A stretch of 5,540 nucleotides of DNA from Clostridium sp. CAG:1193 (GTDB lineage Bacteria; Bacillota_I; Bacilli_A; RF39; UBA660). The DNA is taken from the NCBI GenBank assembly GCA_000436255.1, contig HF990813.1, forward strand, positions 31,442 to 36,981, given 5' to 3'. Within the stretch, counting starts at the first letter, position 1. Every line of letters starts with the position of its first letter. Positions 1-5,171 of this stretch are shown here, one piece after another. The notes beneath the pieces were generated by a model. That model was given only the letters and a program-made list of their open reading frames with translations. It made no database searches and was not told the origin of the DNA. Both the position numbers and the translations under genes were made by a program.

Positions 1-2
1 CA

Positions 3-71
3 CAAGGACTTATGGGTTCTAAACAAGTAATTGAAATTTTTGCTTACGGAACAGCTGTTAGATTACATTAA
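3..71 (+). CDS. C-terminal fragment of a YbjQ/UPF0145-like protein (5' end outside window)
   Basis: The frame is open from the left edge and ends at TAA 69-71, giving the last 22 residues of a protein. The visible tail includes VIEIFAYGTAVRLH. The closing G-T-A-V followed by a basic residue resembles the last beta strand of YbjQ/UPF0145 (DUF74) proteins, small pentamer-forming proteins sometimes labelled heavy-metal-binding, whose members end in SGTAV-type sequences. The assignment rests on this short match only. An internal ATG lies at 12-14, but nothing suggests it is a start. No convincing terminator follows within the next 60 bases. Confidence 0.4.
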   Translation, partial: QGLMGSKQVIEIFAYGTAVRLH

Positions 72-206
72 TATCATAAACTTTATTATAAATATATTTT
101 TTAGTTATAAAGCCAAAATAATTTTAAAGAATAACTTATTCTTATAATTAATAACTAACATCATAATTTTGTTTTTTAATAATAAAGTTATTTTTAATTT
201 GATTAT

Positions 207-245
207 AAAAAAGCTCAATTTCTTTCTAGAGAAAATGAGTTTTTA
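207..245 (-). terminator. Rho-independent terminator after tRNA-Trp
   Basis: Arms 214-223 and 230-239 pair over 10 positions with one A/A mismatch around a 6-base loop. A runs lie on the left and T runs on the right, so the hairpin is followed by a T tract when read on the minus strand, which is the direction of the tRNA gene about 45 bases upstream. The flanking A/T runs mean it could work in both directions, so it may also stop transcription from the gene that ends at base 71. Confidence 0.7.
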
Positions 246-287
246 TATATTAATTCAAGCATTGCATAACTCGAACAAATTTCCAAA

Positions 288-361
288 TGGCAGGGGATGA
301 GAGAATCGAACTCCCAACAGTGGTTTTGGAGACCATTATTATACCATTTAACTAATCCCCT
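288..361 (-). tRNA. tRNA-Trp, anticodon CCA, with encoded 3' CCA
   Basis: On the minus strand this folds as a complete cloverleaf. The acceptor stem is AGGGGAT (361-355) with ATCCCCT (298-292), followed by discriminator G (291) and an encoded CCA (290-288). The D stem is GTTA/TAAT with GG in the loop. The anticodon loop is CTCCAAA, with anticodon CCA at 329-327. The T arm (315-299) is GGGAG, loop TTCGATT, then CTCTC. One A/C mismatch sits at the top of the anticodon stem. CCA decodes UGG, so this tRNA gives no sign of UGA-as-Trp decoding. A 64-codon open frame across this gene (215-406) is a chance shadow. Confidence 0.95.
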
Positions 362-387
362 ATGCACATACATACATGCATAATTAA

Positions 388-416
388 ATAATACACATTT
401 TATCATAATTTGTCAA
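388..416 (-). promoter_or_regulatory. Sigma-70/sigma-A type promoter for tRNA-Trp
   Basis: On the minus strand a perfect -35 TTGACA (416-411) is followed, after exactly 17 bases, by a -10 TATTAT (393-388). Initiation would fall near 381, about 20 bases before the mature 5' end of the tRNA. Sequence, spacing and placement all agree, as expected for a strongly expressed stable RNA. It also lies divergently within the short leader of the hydrolase gene that starts at 449. Confidence 0.8.
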
Positions 417-448
417 ATAAATATATATAATTTTATAGGTGAATTTTT

Positions 449-874
449 ATGATTATTAAATATACTAAAAAAGATTTAGAATTACTTGCTAGATTAATGA
501 GAGCTGAAGCGATAGGTGAAGGCAATTTAGGAATGCTTATGGTTGGAAATGTTGGTATAAATAGAATCATTGCAAATTGTTTAGATTTTGTTAATATAAG
601 AAGTGTAAGCGATATGATTTATCAATCTCCAGGTGGTTTTAGCGGAAAAGATAGTCCTTTATTTTTTAGTAATCCTACAACAAGACAAAAGCAACTTGCA
701 GAAAGAACCTTAAGAGGAGAATATTTTTATCCTGCTACTAACGCATTATGGTTTTATTCTCCTAAAAATAATTCTCCTTGTACAAGTACATGGTTCAATC
801 AAAAACTAGCAGGTAAATACAAAAATCATTGTTTTTATGAACCCGCTAGTGGAGTATGTATAAATCTACACTAA
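449..874 (+). CDS. SleB/CwlJ-family cell wall hydrolase
   Basis: The 141-residue protein is a peptidoglycan hydrolase of the SleB/CwlJ family (Hydrolase_2), whose members are lytic enzymes best known for degrading spore cortex during germination; related forms occur in non-sporulating Bacillota. The domain fills the whole protein. The N-terminal helix carries LLARLMRAEAIGEG (residues 12-25), with the conserved acidic residue of the family at Glu20. NVGINRI (34-40) follows, and the C-terminal signature is NALWFYSPKN (98-107) and then NHCFYEP (126-132). The length is close to that of CwlJ (about 140 aa), and like CwlJ it has no signal peptide or LysM/PG-binding domain, so export is unexplained. 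ATG 449 is preceded by AGGTGA (437-442) at six bases. Its stop codon touches the stop of the convergent LysM gene, and a hairpin terminator lies 30 bases beyond, inside that gene. Substrate and sporulation role cannot be told from sequence. Confidence 0.85.
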   Translation: MIIKYTKKDLELLARLMRAEAIGEGNLGMLMVGNVGINRIIANCLDFVNIRSVSDMIYQSPGGFSGKDSPLFFSNPTTRQKQLAERTLRGEYFYPATNALWFYSPKNNSPCTSTWFNQKLAGKYKNHCFYEPASGVCINLH

Positions 875-2170
875 TTATAATGGTATTCTTATAGTCTGGC
901 CAATACTTAATAAATTACTTGTTAAATTATTAAGTTTTTTTATTTCATTTACCGTTGTATTATATTCTCTTGCAATTGAATAAAGACTATCCCCTCTTTT
1001 TACAGTGTATACAATTTCTTCTGTTTCCGTTTTAGGCAGTTTTAATACCATCCCAACACTTAGTAAATTGCTTGTCAAATTGTTTAATCTTTTTAACTCA
1101 TCTACTGTTATATTATTAGATAGTGCAATACTGTACAAACTATCTCCTCTTTTAACAACATATGTATTTGATTCAGGAATAATTTCCACCTTTTCATTTG
1201 TTTCTTTGGTTGGTAGTTTTAATATTTGCCCAACATCAAGCTCATCTGTCTTTAGATTATTAAGTTTTTTTAATTCTTCTATTGTAGTGTTATTTTTAAT
1301 TGCAATTTGATATAAACTATCACCTTTTTTAACTACGTATTCCCCTTCTTTTACTACATCCTCACCAGCATATGTAGGTAATTTTAGTATTTGACCAACA
1401 TATAATTCGTAATCTGTAAGATTATTTAAATTAATTAAATCATCTACATCTAAATTATTATCCCTTGCAATACTTTGAATAGTATCACCATATTGTACAA
1501 CGTAAGTATTAGAAGGTGCAGTTGTATCTACATCAATATCAGTTTTATTCTTAGAGGGTATCTTTAAAGTATCTCCAATACTTAGAGTATTATTGGTAAG
1601 GCTATTTAATTTTTTTATTTCATTTATCGTCGTATTATATTTTGATGCGATTGAATAAAGACTATCACCTTTTTGCACTACATATGTAATAGTTGAATAT
1701 GTAGGTTCAACAAAACCAGGTATTACAAGTTTTTGACCAACATTAATTAAGTTATTTTGTAAATTGTTTGCACTTTTAAGACTACTTACACTTACACCAA
1801 ATTTTTTAGCAATACTATATAGGCTATCGCCTCTTTGTACCTGATATATACTTCCTTCTGAAACTTGATCATAAGGTGCACCAACGTAAGTGGCAATTGC
1901 TCTTACCGTAGCTTCTGCCAAATTTTGCCAATTATTTTTAATAAAATTTGCATCTTTGGCATTATCCACAAAACCATATTCAATTAAAACCGGTTCAGTA
2001 TTCCCAGTCTGCCTGTGAATAAAGTAATAATCTTTTGATGGATTAGATGGTAATCTTCTTTGATACCATTTTCTTATTGTTTGCCCTGTTTTGGCAATTT
2101 CTTCCAATATTAGTTTTGACAATGTATCATTATTTCTAAGCGCATATACTACTTCAGCGCCTGTTCCACC
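875..2170 (-). CDS. 3' part of a LysM-containing N-acetylmuramoyl-L-alanine amidase (Amidase_3), 5' half missing
   Basis: The frame encodes the C-terminal third of a zinc-dependent Amidase_3 domain, an enzyme that cuts the lactyl-amide bond between MurNAc and L-Ala, followed by six LysM peptidoglycan-binding repeats. Family-typical segments are GGTGAEVVYALRN right at the break, RKWYQRRLPSNPSKDYYF and EPVLIEYGFVDN. The Glu of IEYGF is the usual C-terminal catalytic glutamate. Missing are the N-terminal 100 or so residues with the HGG zinc motif, the ligand Glu and the S-x-H-x-N motif. Upstream of base 2170 the frame reads TGA (2173-2171), five codons unrelated to amidases, then TAA TAA. The first possible start is TTG at 2122-2120, with no ribosome site, so the intact product cannot be made from this arrangement. 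I infer interruption by the neighbouring element rather than sequencing error, because no amidase motif appears in any frame upstream. As it stands this is a displaced gene half; if the element excises precisely it may be a functional gene. Confidence 0.85.
   Translation of the reverse strand, partial: GGTGAEVVYALRNNDTLSKLILEEIAKTGQTIRKWYQRRLPSNPSKDYYFIHRQTGNTEPVLIEYGFVDNAKDANFIKNNWQNLAEATVRAIATYVGAPYDQVSEGSIYQVQRGDSLYSIAKKFGVSVSSLKSANNLQNNLINVGQKLVIPGFVEPTYSTITYVVQKGDSLYSIASKYNTTINEIKKLNSLTNNTLSIGDTLKIPSKNKTDIDVDTTAPSNTYVVQYGDTIQSIARDNNLDVDDLINLNNLTDYELYVGQILKLPTYAGEDVVKEGEYVVKKGDSLYQIAIKNNTTIEELKKLNNLKTDELDVGQILKLPTKETNEKVEIIPESNTYVVKRGDSLYSIALSNNITVDELKRLNNLTSNLLSVGMVLKLPKTETEEIVYTVKRGDSLYSIAREYNTTVNEIKKLNNLTSNLLSIGQTIRIPL
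881..1846 (-). repeat. Six tandem LysM repeats in the amidase gene
   Basis: The repeats lie at about 1846-1718, 1684-1556, 1504-1376, 1339-1211, 1162-1034 and 1009-881. Each is about 43 residues with the pattern Y-x-V-x-x-GD(S/T)(L/I)-x-x-IA ... LN(N/S)L ... (V/I)G-x-x-(L/I)-x-(I/L)P. LysM modules bind N-acetylglucosamine-containing glycans such as peptidoglycan. Linkers of 8-17 residues separate them; the longest are polar and Thr/Asp/Lys-rich. Repeats 5 and 6 are the most alike, sharing GDSLYSIA and LNNLTSNLLS at protein level, which suggests recent duplication. Repeat 3 is the most divergent (YGDTIQSIARDNNLDV). Confidence 0.9.
905..941 (+). terminator. Rho-independent terminator of the hydrolase gene, embedded in the LysM coding sequence
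   Basis: ACTTAATAA (905-913) and TTATTAAGT (927-935) form a perfect 9-bp stem around a 13-base loop, and the second arm runs directly into seven T (935-941). This is a canonical intrinsic terminator for + strand transcription, 31 bases after the hydrolase stop codon. It lies entirely within the sixth LysM repeat of the opposite-strand gene. The stem is A/T-rich and so fairly weak. Read on the minus strand it is preceded, not followed, by the homopolymer, so it should not stop the LysM transcript. Confidence 0.55.
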
Positions 2171-2188
2171 TCATGACGGCTCTAGTGG
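2166..2188. other. Candidate recombination junction (hybrid att site) where the element enters the amidase gene
   Basis: Amidase homology stops at about base 2170. The 23 bases here are clearly richer in G+C (14 of 23) than their surroundings, begin with CCAC and end with GTGG as a 4-bp outer dyad, and contain the palindrome TCATGA (2171-2176). On the minus strand the break reads TCATGA then GGTGGAACAGG, the last part being amidase codons. TnpX/TndX-type recombinases are known to cross over at GA dinucleotides. A GA here would fit, since an intact family member would be expected to have a Gly codon (GGA) just before GGT GGA. The exact crossover point is inference; the partner site is outside the window. 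Confidence 0.35.
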
Positions 2189-2191
2189 TTA

Positions 2192-2404
2192 TTAATTGTT
2201 ATTATTAACCTTATTTTGTTGCTCCATAGCTTTCATCATTTGATATTTAGCAAGTATAGCACTTTTATTTTGTTCATGTTGAAGTTCTGCAGATAGTTTT
2301 AATAATTCCTTTGTAAAATCATTAAAGTTCCTACAATTATCAATCATTTTCTTTGTTAACTCTTTCCAGTTATTATCAATATTTATTGCTTGTTCTACTG
2401 TCAT
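2192..2404 (-). CDS. Small hypothetical helical protein (70 aa) at the element end
   Basis: I do not recognise this protein. It is a 70-residue polar, predicted all-helical product with heptad-like hydrophobic spacing over residues 13-60, one cysteine (Cys24), no membrane segment and no signal peptide; it ends in an Asn run (KVNNNN) and a double stop, TAA TAA. ATG 2404-2402 is well supported by AAGGAGAG (2419-2412) about seven bases upstream. It is the last gene before the break in the amidase, in the same reading frame as the amidase remnant but separated by three stops. No terminator lies between it and the remnant, so its transcript may run into the LysM sequence. Size, charge and position would suit a small accessory protein of the element, but there is no direct evidence for a function. 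Confidence 0.6.
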   Translation of the reverse strand: MTVEQAINIDNNWKELTKKMIDNCRNFNDFTKELLKLSAELQHEQNKSAILAKYQMMKAMEQQNKVNNNN

Positions 2405-2431
2405 GTCTATCTCTCCTTTCCTTATTTAATT

Positions 2432-2437
2432 ATTATA
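2432..2437 (-). promoter_or_regulatory. Possible -10 box for the 70-aa gene
   Basis: A perfect TATAAT lies on the minus strand about 27 bases before the ATG at 2404, which would give a short leader containing the ribosome site. No good -35 box is found at 16-18 bases (AATATT at 17). A TTGGCA at 2465-2460 is 22 bases away, too far. In DNA this A/T-rich a lone TATAAT is weak evidence. The gene may instead be read from upstream, although the 93-base gap after the membrane protein argues for some control of its own. Confidence 0.3.
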
Positions 2438-2497
2438 AAACATTTCAATTATTAAATATTGCCAAATTTCTGCCATTTTTTTGTAATATTTTCGTAA

Positions 2498-3265
2498 TTA
2501 TTTTAGTTCAACTTTTTCAAAAGTTTTAGATACAGTATATACATTTTTATTATCTACTTTTTCCTGTCTTCCTTTATATATTGTCAAATTATTACCTTTT
2601 ATATTACAATCTAAAGTAATGTAATAATCATTATTTGAATATACTACAACTTTATCATTTCCTATAATATTATAATTCCTAATTAGTTTTAACTGTGAAT
2701 AAGTTTTACCACCATATAATAGTAATAACAAAATTATTAAAAATGGTAATGCTTTAAAATAGTTCTTAATTTTAGCTTTTGCCTCATCATTATCTGTGAT
2801 TTCATCTTTTTTAAAAAAGAAAGATGAATAAATAAATTCTATTATGAGCAAGGCTATATTAAATATTGTAAAGCTAAACCAATCAACAAATTTAAAATAG
2901 ACAACACTTAATATTATATTATAAAAGATTATTGTTAGTAATTCGCTGATTATTTTTCGATTCACTTTTTCTTTAAACTTTTTAGCTAAACTATTTGTAC
3001 TAAATAAAATAGATAAAAATGCAACTAAAAATATAATTGACAAACATAATGAATAAATAAACCCTTGATCATTAAATCTATATAATCCAATATTCAAGCC
3101 ATAATACGAAAAATAATAACTAGCTGTGATATACTCAAAAAATCTTAAGATATATAATATTACAATACATAAAGCCGAGCCGCATGCAATAAATAATTTA
3201 TAATATTTATTAATTACTTCGATTGGTTTTTCAATTAATAATTCATCTTTATTAGTCTTTTTCAT
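2498..3265 (-). CDS. Hypothetical five-helix membrane protein with C-terminal extracytoplasmic tail
   Basis: I do not recognise the family. The 255-residue protein has a basic N-terminus, hydrophobic segments at about residues 22-42, 69-90, 106-125, 130-151 and 171-186, and a soluble tail at 187-255 rich in Asn, Tyr and Val that looks like short beta strands (KVVVYSNNDYYITLDCNI). The lysine-rich loop at 92-104 suggests, by the positive-inside rule, a cytoplasmic N-terminus and an outside C-terminus. ATG 3265-3263 has a strong AGGGGGA site (3277-3271) five bases away. It starts 33 bases after the recombinase stop with no hairpin between, so the two are probably co-transcribed. Position inside the element marks it as cargo; defence, exclusion or surface roles are possible, but nothing in the sequence selects one. 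Confidence 0.75.
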   Translation of the reverse strand: MKKTNKDELLIEKPIEVINKYYKLFIACGSALCIVILYILRFFEYITASYYFSYYGLNIGLYRFNDQGFIYSLCLSIIFLVAFLSILFSTNSLAKKFKEKVNRKIISELLTIIFYNIILSVVYFKFVDWFSFTIFNIALLIIEFIYSSFFFKKDEITDNDEAKAKIKNYFKALPFLIILLLLLYGGKTYSQLKLIRNYNIIGNDKVVVYSNNDYYITLDCNIKGNNLTIYKGRQEKVDNKNVYTVSKTFEKVELK

Positions 3266-3298
3266 AAAAATCCCCCTATCTAAAGTGTTTGCTATATA

Positions 3299-4978
3299 TT
3301 ATAACATATTTTTATTACAATTAATCTTTATTCCGCATCTTCCATAAGGATTTCTTATTGGATTCTTATCAACATATTTAAAAGTATAATCATCAAGTAT
3401 TTTATATTTAAATTTAATTGTTATATTTCTATCTTCATCTGCTTCTATTCTATCTATTATGGTAAATAACAAATCTCTATTTGGTTTTTCTATATTTAAT
3501 AATTCTTTTATCTTCTTCGTATAATTTGGTATTTTATTAGCACTATTTTTTCTTTTTAAAATTTCAAGTTCTATTTCTTCTAATTTTTCTTTTAAATTTC
3601 TCATTTTTTGTTCGTAAGGAGATACTATCATTTTGTATGAATCTAAAGAAATATTACCATCAATTCTATCTTGATATACTGTTTGAATATTTGAAGATAA
3701 TTTTAATATATCCTTTTCTATGTCTTTTTTTATGTCATCAAGTGATTTAGTACCTGAATTAGTTCTATTAACTATTTCTTCATTTAATTCTTTAATACTC
3801 AATCCTTTAAATAAATCAGATAATAATTTGTTTAATTCTTCTAATACTTCTTCTTCAAAATAATCATATGGAAAGAAATGAGTCTTGCATCTACCTCTAA
3901 TTGGGTCTCTAGCATATCTATTGCAGTTAATAGTCCAATAGTCATGATTCCTTCTATATATTACACCTAATCTATTTCCACACTCTTTGCAATAGATTAA
4001 TCCCTCTAATAATCTAGTTGGTCTTTTAGTTCTTACATCAACTTTTCGATTATGATTATCTCTTTTCTTATTAATTATTCTAAATGTCTCTTTATCTACT
4101 AATGGTTCATGAGTACTTTCTACTATTACCCATAAGCTTTGATCTAGTGTTACTTTCTTTTTAGATTTATAACTAATATTAGTTTGAGTATGTTGTACCA
4201 TATCACCTGTGTACATTCTATTTTGTAATATCTTTTTTACTGAATGTATTGTCCATGCATTTTTTTCTTTTACTCTAAAAGATATTGGTAAATTTTTATA
4301 AGCACTAGGTGTTGGTGCGCCTAATTTAGTTAAACGAGTTGCTATTCCAGATATTCCTATATCATTTGCTCTCCACTCAAACATCTGCTTAACATAAGGT
4401 GCTGTATTGGGGTCTATAATTAGATGTCCTTTATCTTCTGGGTCTCTCATATAGCCATAACATGGCTTACTACCTATAAATTTACCATCTTTTCTTTTAG
4501 AATCTAATACATTTCTTATCTTCAATGAGTTTTGCTTACTATAATAGTCATTACAAGCAATAATAAATGTTGATGAATCATTACTTGCTTGATTTTTCAT
4601 ACTATCGTAATTTTCAACAATTGATATAAATCGTACTTTGTTTTCAGGAAAATAAGTTTCAATATAATATCCAGTCATTACATGATCTCGACCTAATCTA
4701 GATAAATCTTTTACTACTACAAGATTAATCTTTTTATTTTTTATATCTTCAATCATTCTAATAAATCCTGGTCTATCAAAGTTAGTTCCTGAATAACCAT
4801 CATCTACATACTCATCTATTAGATTAAATCCATTTTTTAAACAATAGTCTCTTAATATTTCTTTTTGATTAGTAACACTTTCACTATCTGACTCATATTT
4901 TTTATCTTTATCTTCTTGAGAAAGTCTAATATAAATACATGCATTATAATTCATATTTGTTAAGTAACTATAATTCAT
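3299..4978 (-). CDS. Large serine recombinase (TnpX/TndX-like site-specific integrase/excisionase)
   Basis: The 559-residue enzyme cuts and rejoins DNA at att sites through a 5'-phosphoserine intermediate. The resolvase catalytic domain spans about residues 12-165: nucleophile Ser20 in YIRLSQED, then VDDGYSGTNFDRPGF (58-72) and VKDLSRLGRDH (89-99) with the active-site arginines. The recombinase DNA-binding domain follows (about 170-310). A zinc ribbon has Cys330, Cys333, Cys352 and Cys364. A coiled-coil region lies around 405-480, as in large serine integrases, where it controls synapsis and directionality. All catalytic and zinc residues I can check are present, so the enzyme looks intact. 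Wording of the N-terminal half (e.g. MTGYYIETYFPENKVRFIS) is close to TnpX/TndX-type enzymes of clostridial Tn4451/Tn5397-like elements. The start at ATG 4978 has AGGAGG six bases upstream; Met9 has no ribosome site. It probably inserted this element in the amidase gene. Confidence 0.93.
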   Translation of the reverse strand: MNYSYLTNMNYNACIYIRLSQEDKDKKYESDSESVTNQKEILRDYCLKNGFNLIDEYVDDGYSGTNFDRPGFIRMIEDIKNKKINLVVVKDLSRLGRDHVMTGYYIETYFPENKVRFISIVENYDSMKNQASNDSSTFIIACNDYYSKQNSLKIRNVLDSKRKDGKFIGSKPCYGYMRDPEDKGHLIIDPNTAPYVKQMFEWRANDIGISGIATRLTKLGAPTPSAYKNLPISFRVKEKNAWTIHSVKKILQNRMYTGDMVQHTQTNISYKSKKKVTLDQSLWVIVESTHEPLVDKETFRIINKKRDNHNRKVDVRTKRPTRLLEGLIYCKECGNRLGVIYRRNHDYWTINCNRYARDPIRGRCKTHFFPYDYFEEEVLEELNKLLSDLFKGLSIKELNEEIVNRTNSGTKSLDDIKKDIEKDILKLSSNIQTVYQDRIDGNISLDSYKMIVSPYEQKMRNLKEKLEEIELEILKRKNSANKIPNYTKKIKELLNIEKPNRDLLFTIIDRIEADEDRNITIKFKYKILDDYTFKYVDKNPIRNPYGRCGIKINCNKNML

Positions 4979-4993
4979 CTTCTACCTCCTCAT

Positions 4994-5022
4994 TTTATAG
5001 CACTTAACTTTCTTCGAGACAA
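4994..5022 (-). promoter_or_regulatory. Promoter of the serine recombinase gene
   Basis: On the minus strand TTGTCT (5022-5017) and TATAAA (4999-4994) are separated by exactly 17 bases. The -10 box is immediately followed by the AGGAGG ribosome site (4990-4985), so a start site 6-7 bases downstream would fall in or just before the Shine-Dalgarno, giving a very short leader. Such a leader could lower translation, or the -10 may be used differently. A 6-bp dyad overlaps the -35 and touches the -10 (separate entry). Confidence 0.55.
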
Positions 5023-5026
5023 GTGC
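5000..5026. promoter_or_regulatory. Operator-like inverted repeat over the recombinase promoter
   Basis: GCACTT (5000-5005) and AAGTGC (5021-5026) are perfect inverted 6-mers separated by 15 bases. One arm overlaps the -35 box and the other abuts the -10 box, so a dimeric repressor bound here would block RNA polymerase. The spacing of the arms (about two helical turns centre to centre) suits a dimer. It could instead form a hairpin with a 15-base loop, or be part of a recombinase binding site, since attachment sites of large serine recombinases often lie directly upstream of their gene. Confidence 0.4.
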
Positions 5027-5049
5027 ATCTTACCATGATAAATAAAAAT

Positions 5050-5089
5050 AAGCAAATCATTAGAATTATTTTTCTTCCATAATTTGCTT
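5050..5089 (-). terminator. Hairpin with T-rich tail ahead of the recombinase gene
   Basis: Arms 5089-5079 and 5060-5050 pair over 11 positions (10 Watson-Crick and one G-T) around an 18-base loop. On the minus strand the stem is followed by ATTTTTATTTA. It lies between the upstream genes and the recombinase promoter and would isolate the recombinase from upstream transcription. The loop is long and the T run is interrupted, so termination may be partial. The stem overlaps the last codons of the 32-codon mini-ORF. Confidence 0.5.
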
Positions 5090-5164
5090 TAATAAATAAT
5101 TTAATATTAATTCTTTAAAAATTTCCTTTTTATCTTCTTTCATACTTAAATTTATGTCTACCAT
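5066..5164 (-). CDS. Possible 32-aa small protein
   Basis: A short open frame runs from ATG 5164-5162 to TAA 5068-5066. The product is charged and helical: MVDINLSMKEDKKEIF, then KELILNYLLKQIMEEK. It starts only seven bases after the stop of the preceding gene and in the same direction, as in translationally coupled operons. The amphipathic pattern (hydrophobic I/L/F positions between K/E pairs) looks coding rather than random. Against it, no good ribosome site lies at the usual distance; the nearest G-rich stretch is about 25 bases upstream. The 3' end sits in the terminator-like hairpin. Function unknown. Confidence 0.4.
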   Translation of the reverse strand: MVDINLSMKEDKKEIFKELILNYLLKQIMEEK

Positions 5165-5171
5165 AAAAGGA

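Noticed and set aside
79..189. 10-base inverted repeats (79-88 and 180-189) and a small dyad at 127-143
   Set aside because: All are A/T-only or nearly so, widely spaced or without a T tract, and expected by chance in DNA of this composition.
215..406. 63-codon minus-strand open frame
   Set aside because: It covers the whole tRNA-Trp gene, its promoter side and its terminator; the frame is a chance product of an RNA gene.
426..431. TATAAT as the promoter of the hydrolase gene
   Set aside because: No -35 box at the right distance, and initiation would fall inside the AGGTGA ribosome site; the true promoter was not identified.
1005..1310. 101-codon + strand open frame
   Set aside because: It is the antisense shadow of LysM repeats 4-6; its repeated Ser/Leu/Phe pattern simply mirrors the repeats.
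881..1846. Regularly spaced repeats that might be a CRISPR array
   Set aside because: The period is about 165-180 bases and the repeats translate into diverged LysM domains; there are no identical short repeats with unique spacers.
2171..2173. TGA read as Trp or selenocysteine, extending the amidase upstream
   Set aside because: Read-through adds only five codons with no amidase similarity before TAA TAA, the amidase remnant itself uses TGG for Trp, and the tRNA-Trp anticodon is CCA.
2174..2500. Frameshift hiding the amidase 5' half
   Set aside because: No minus-strand frame here shows the DPGHGG or SNHxN motifs; the DNA encodes the unrelated 70-aa protein with its own strong ribosome site.
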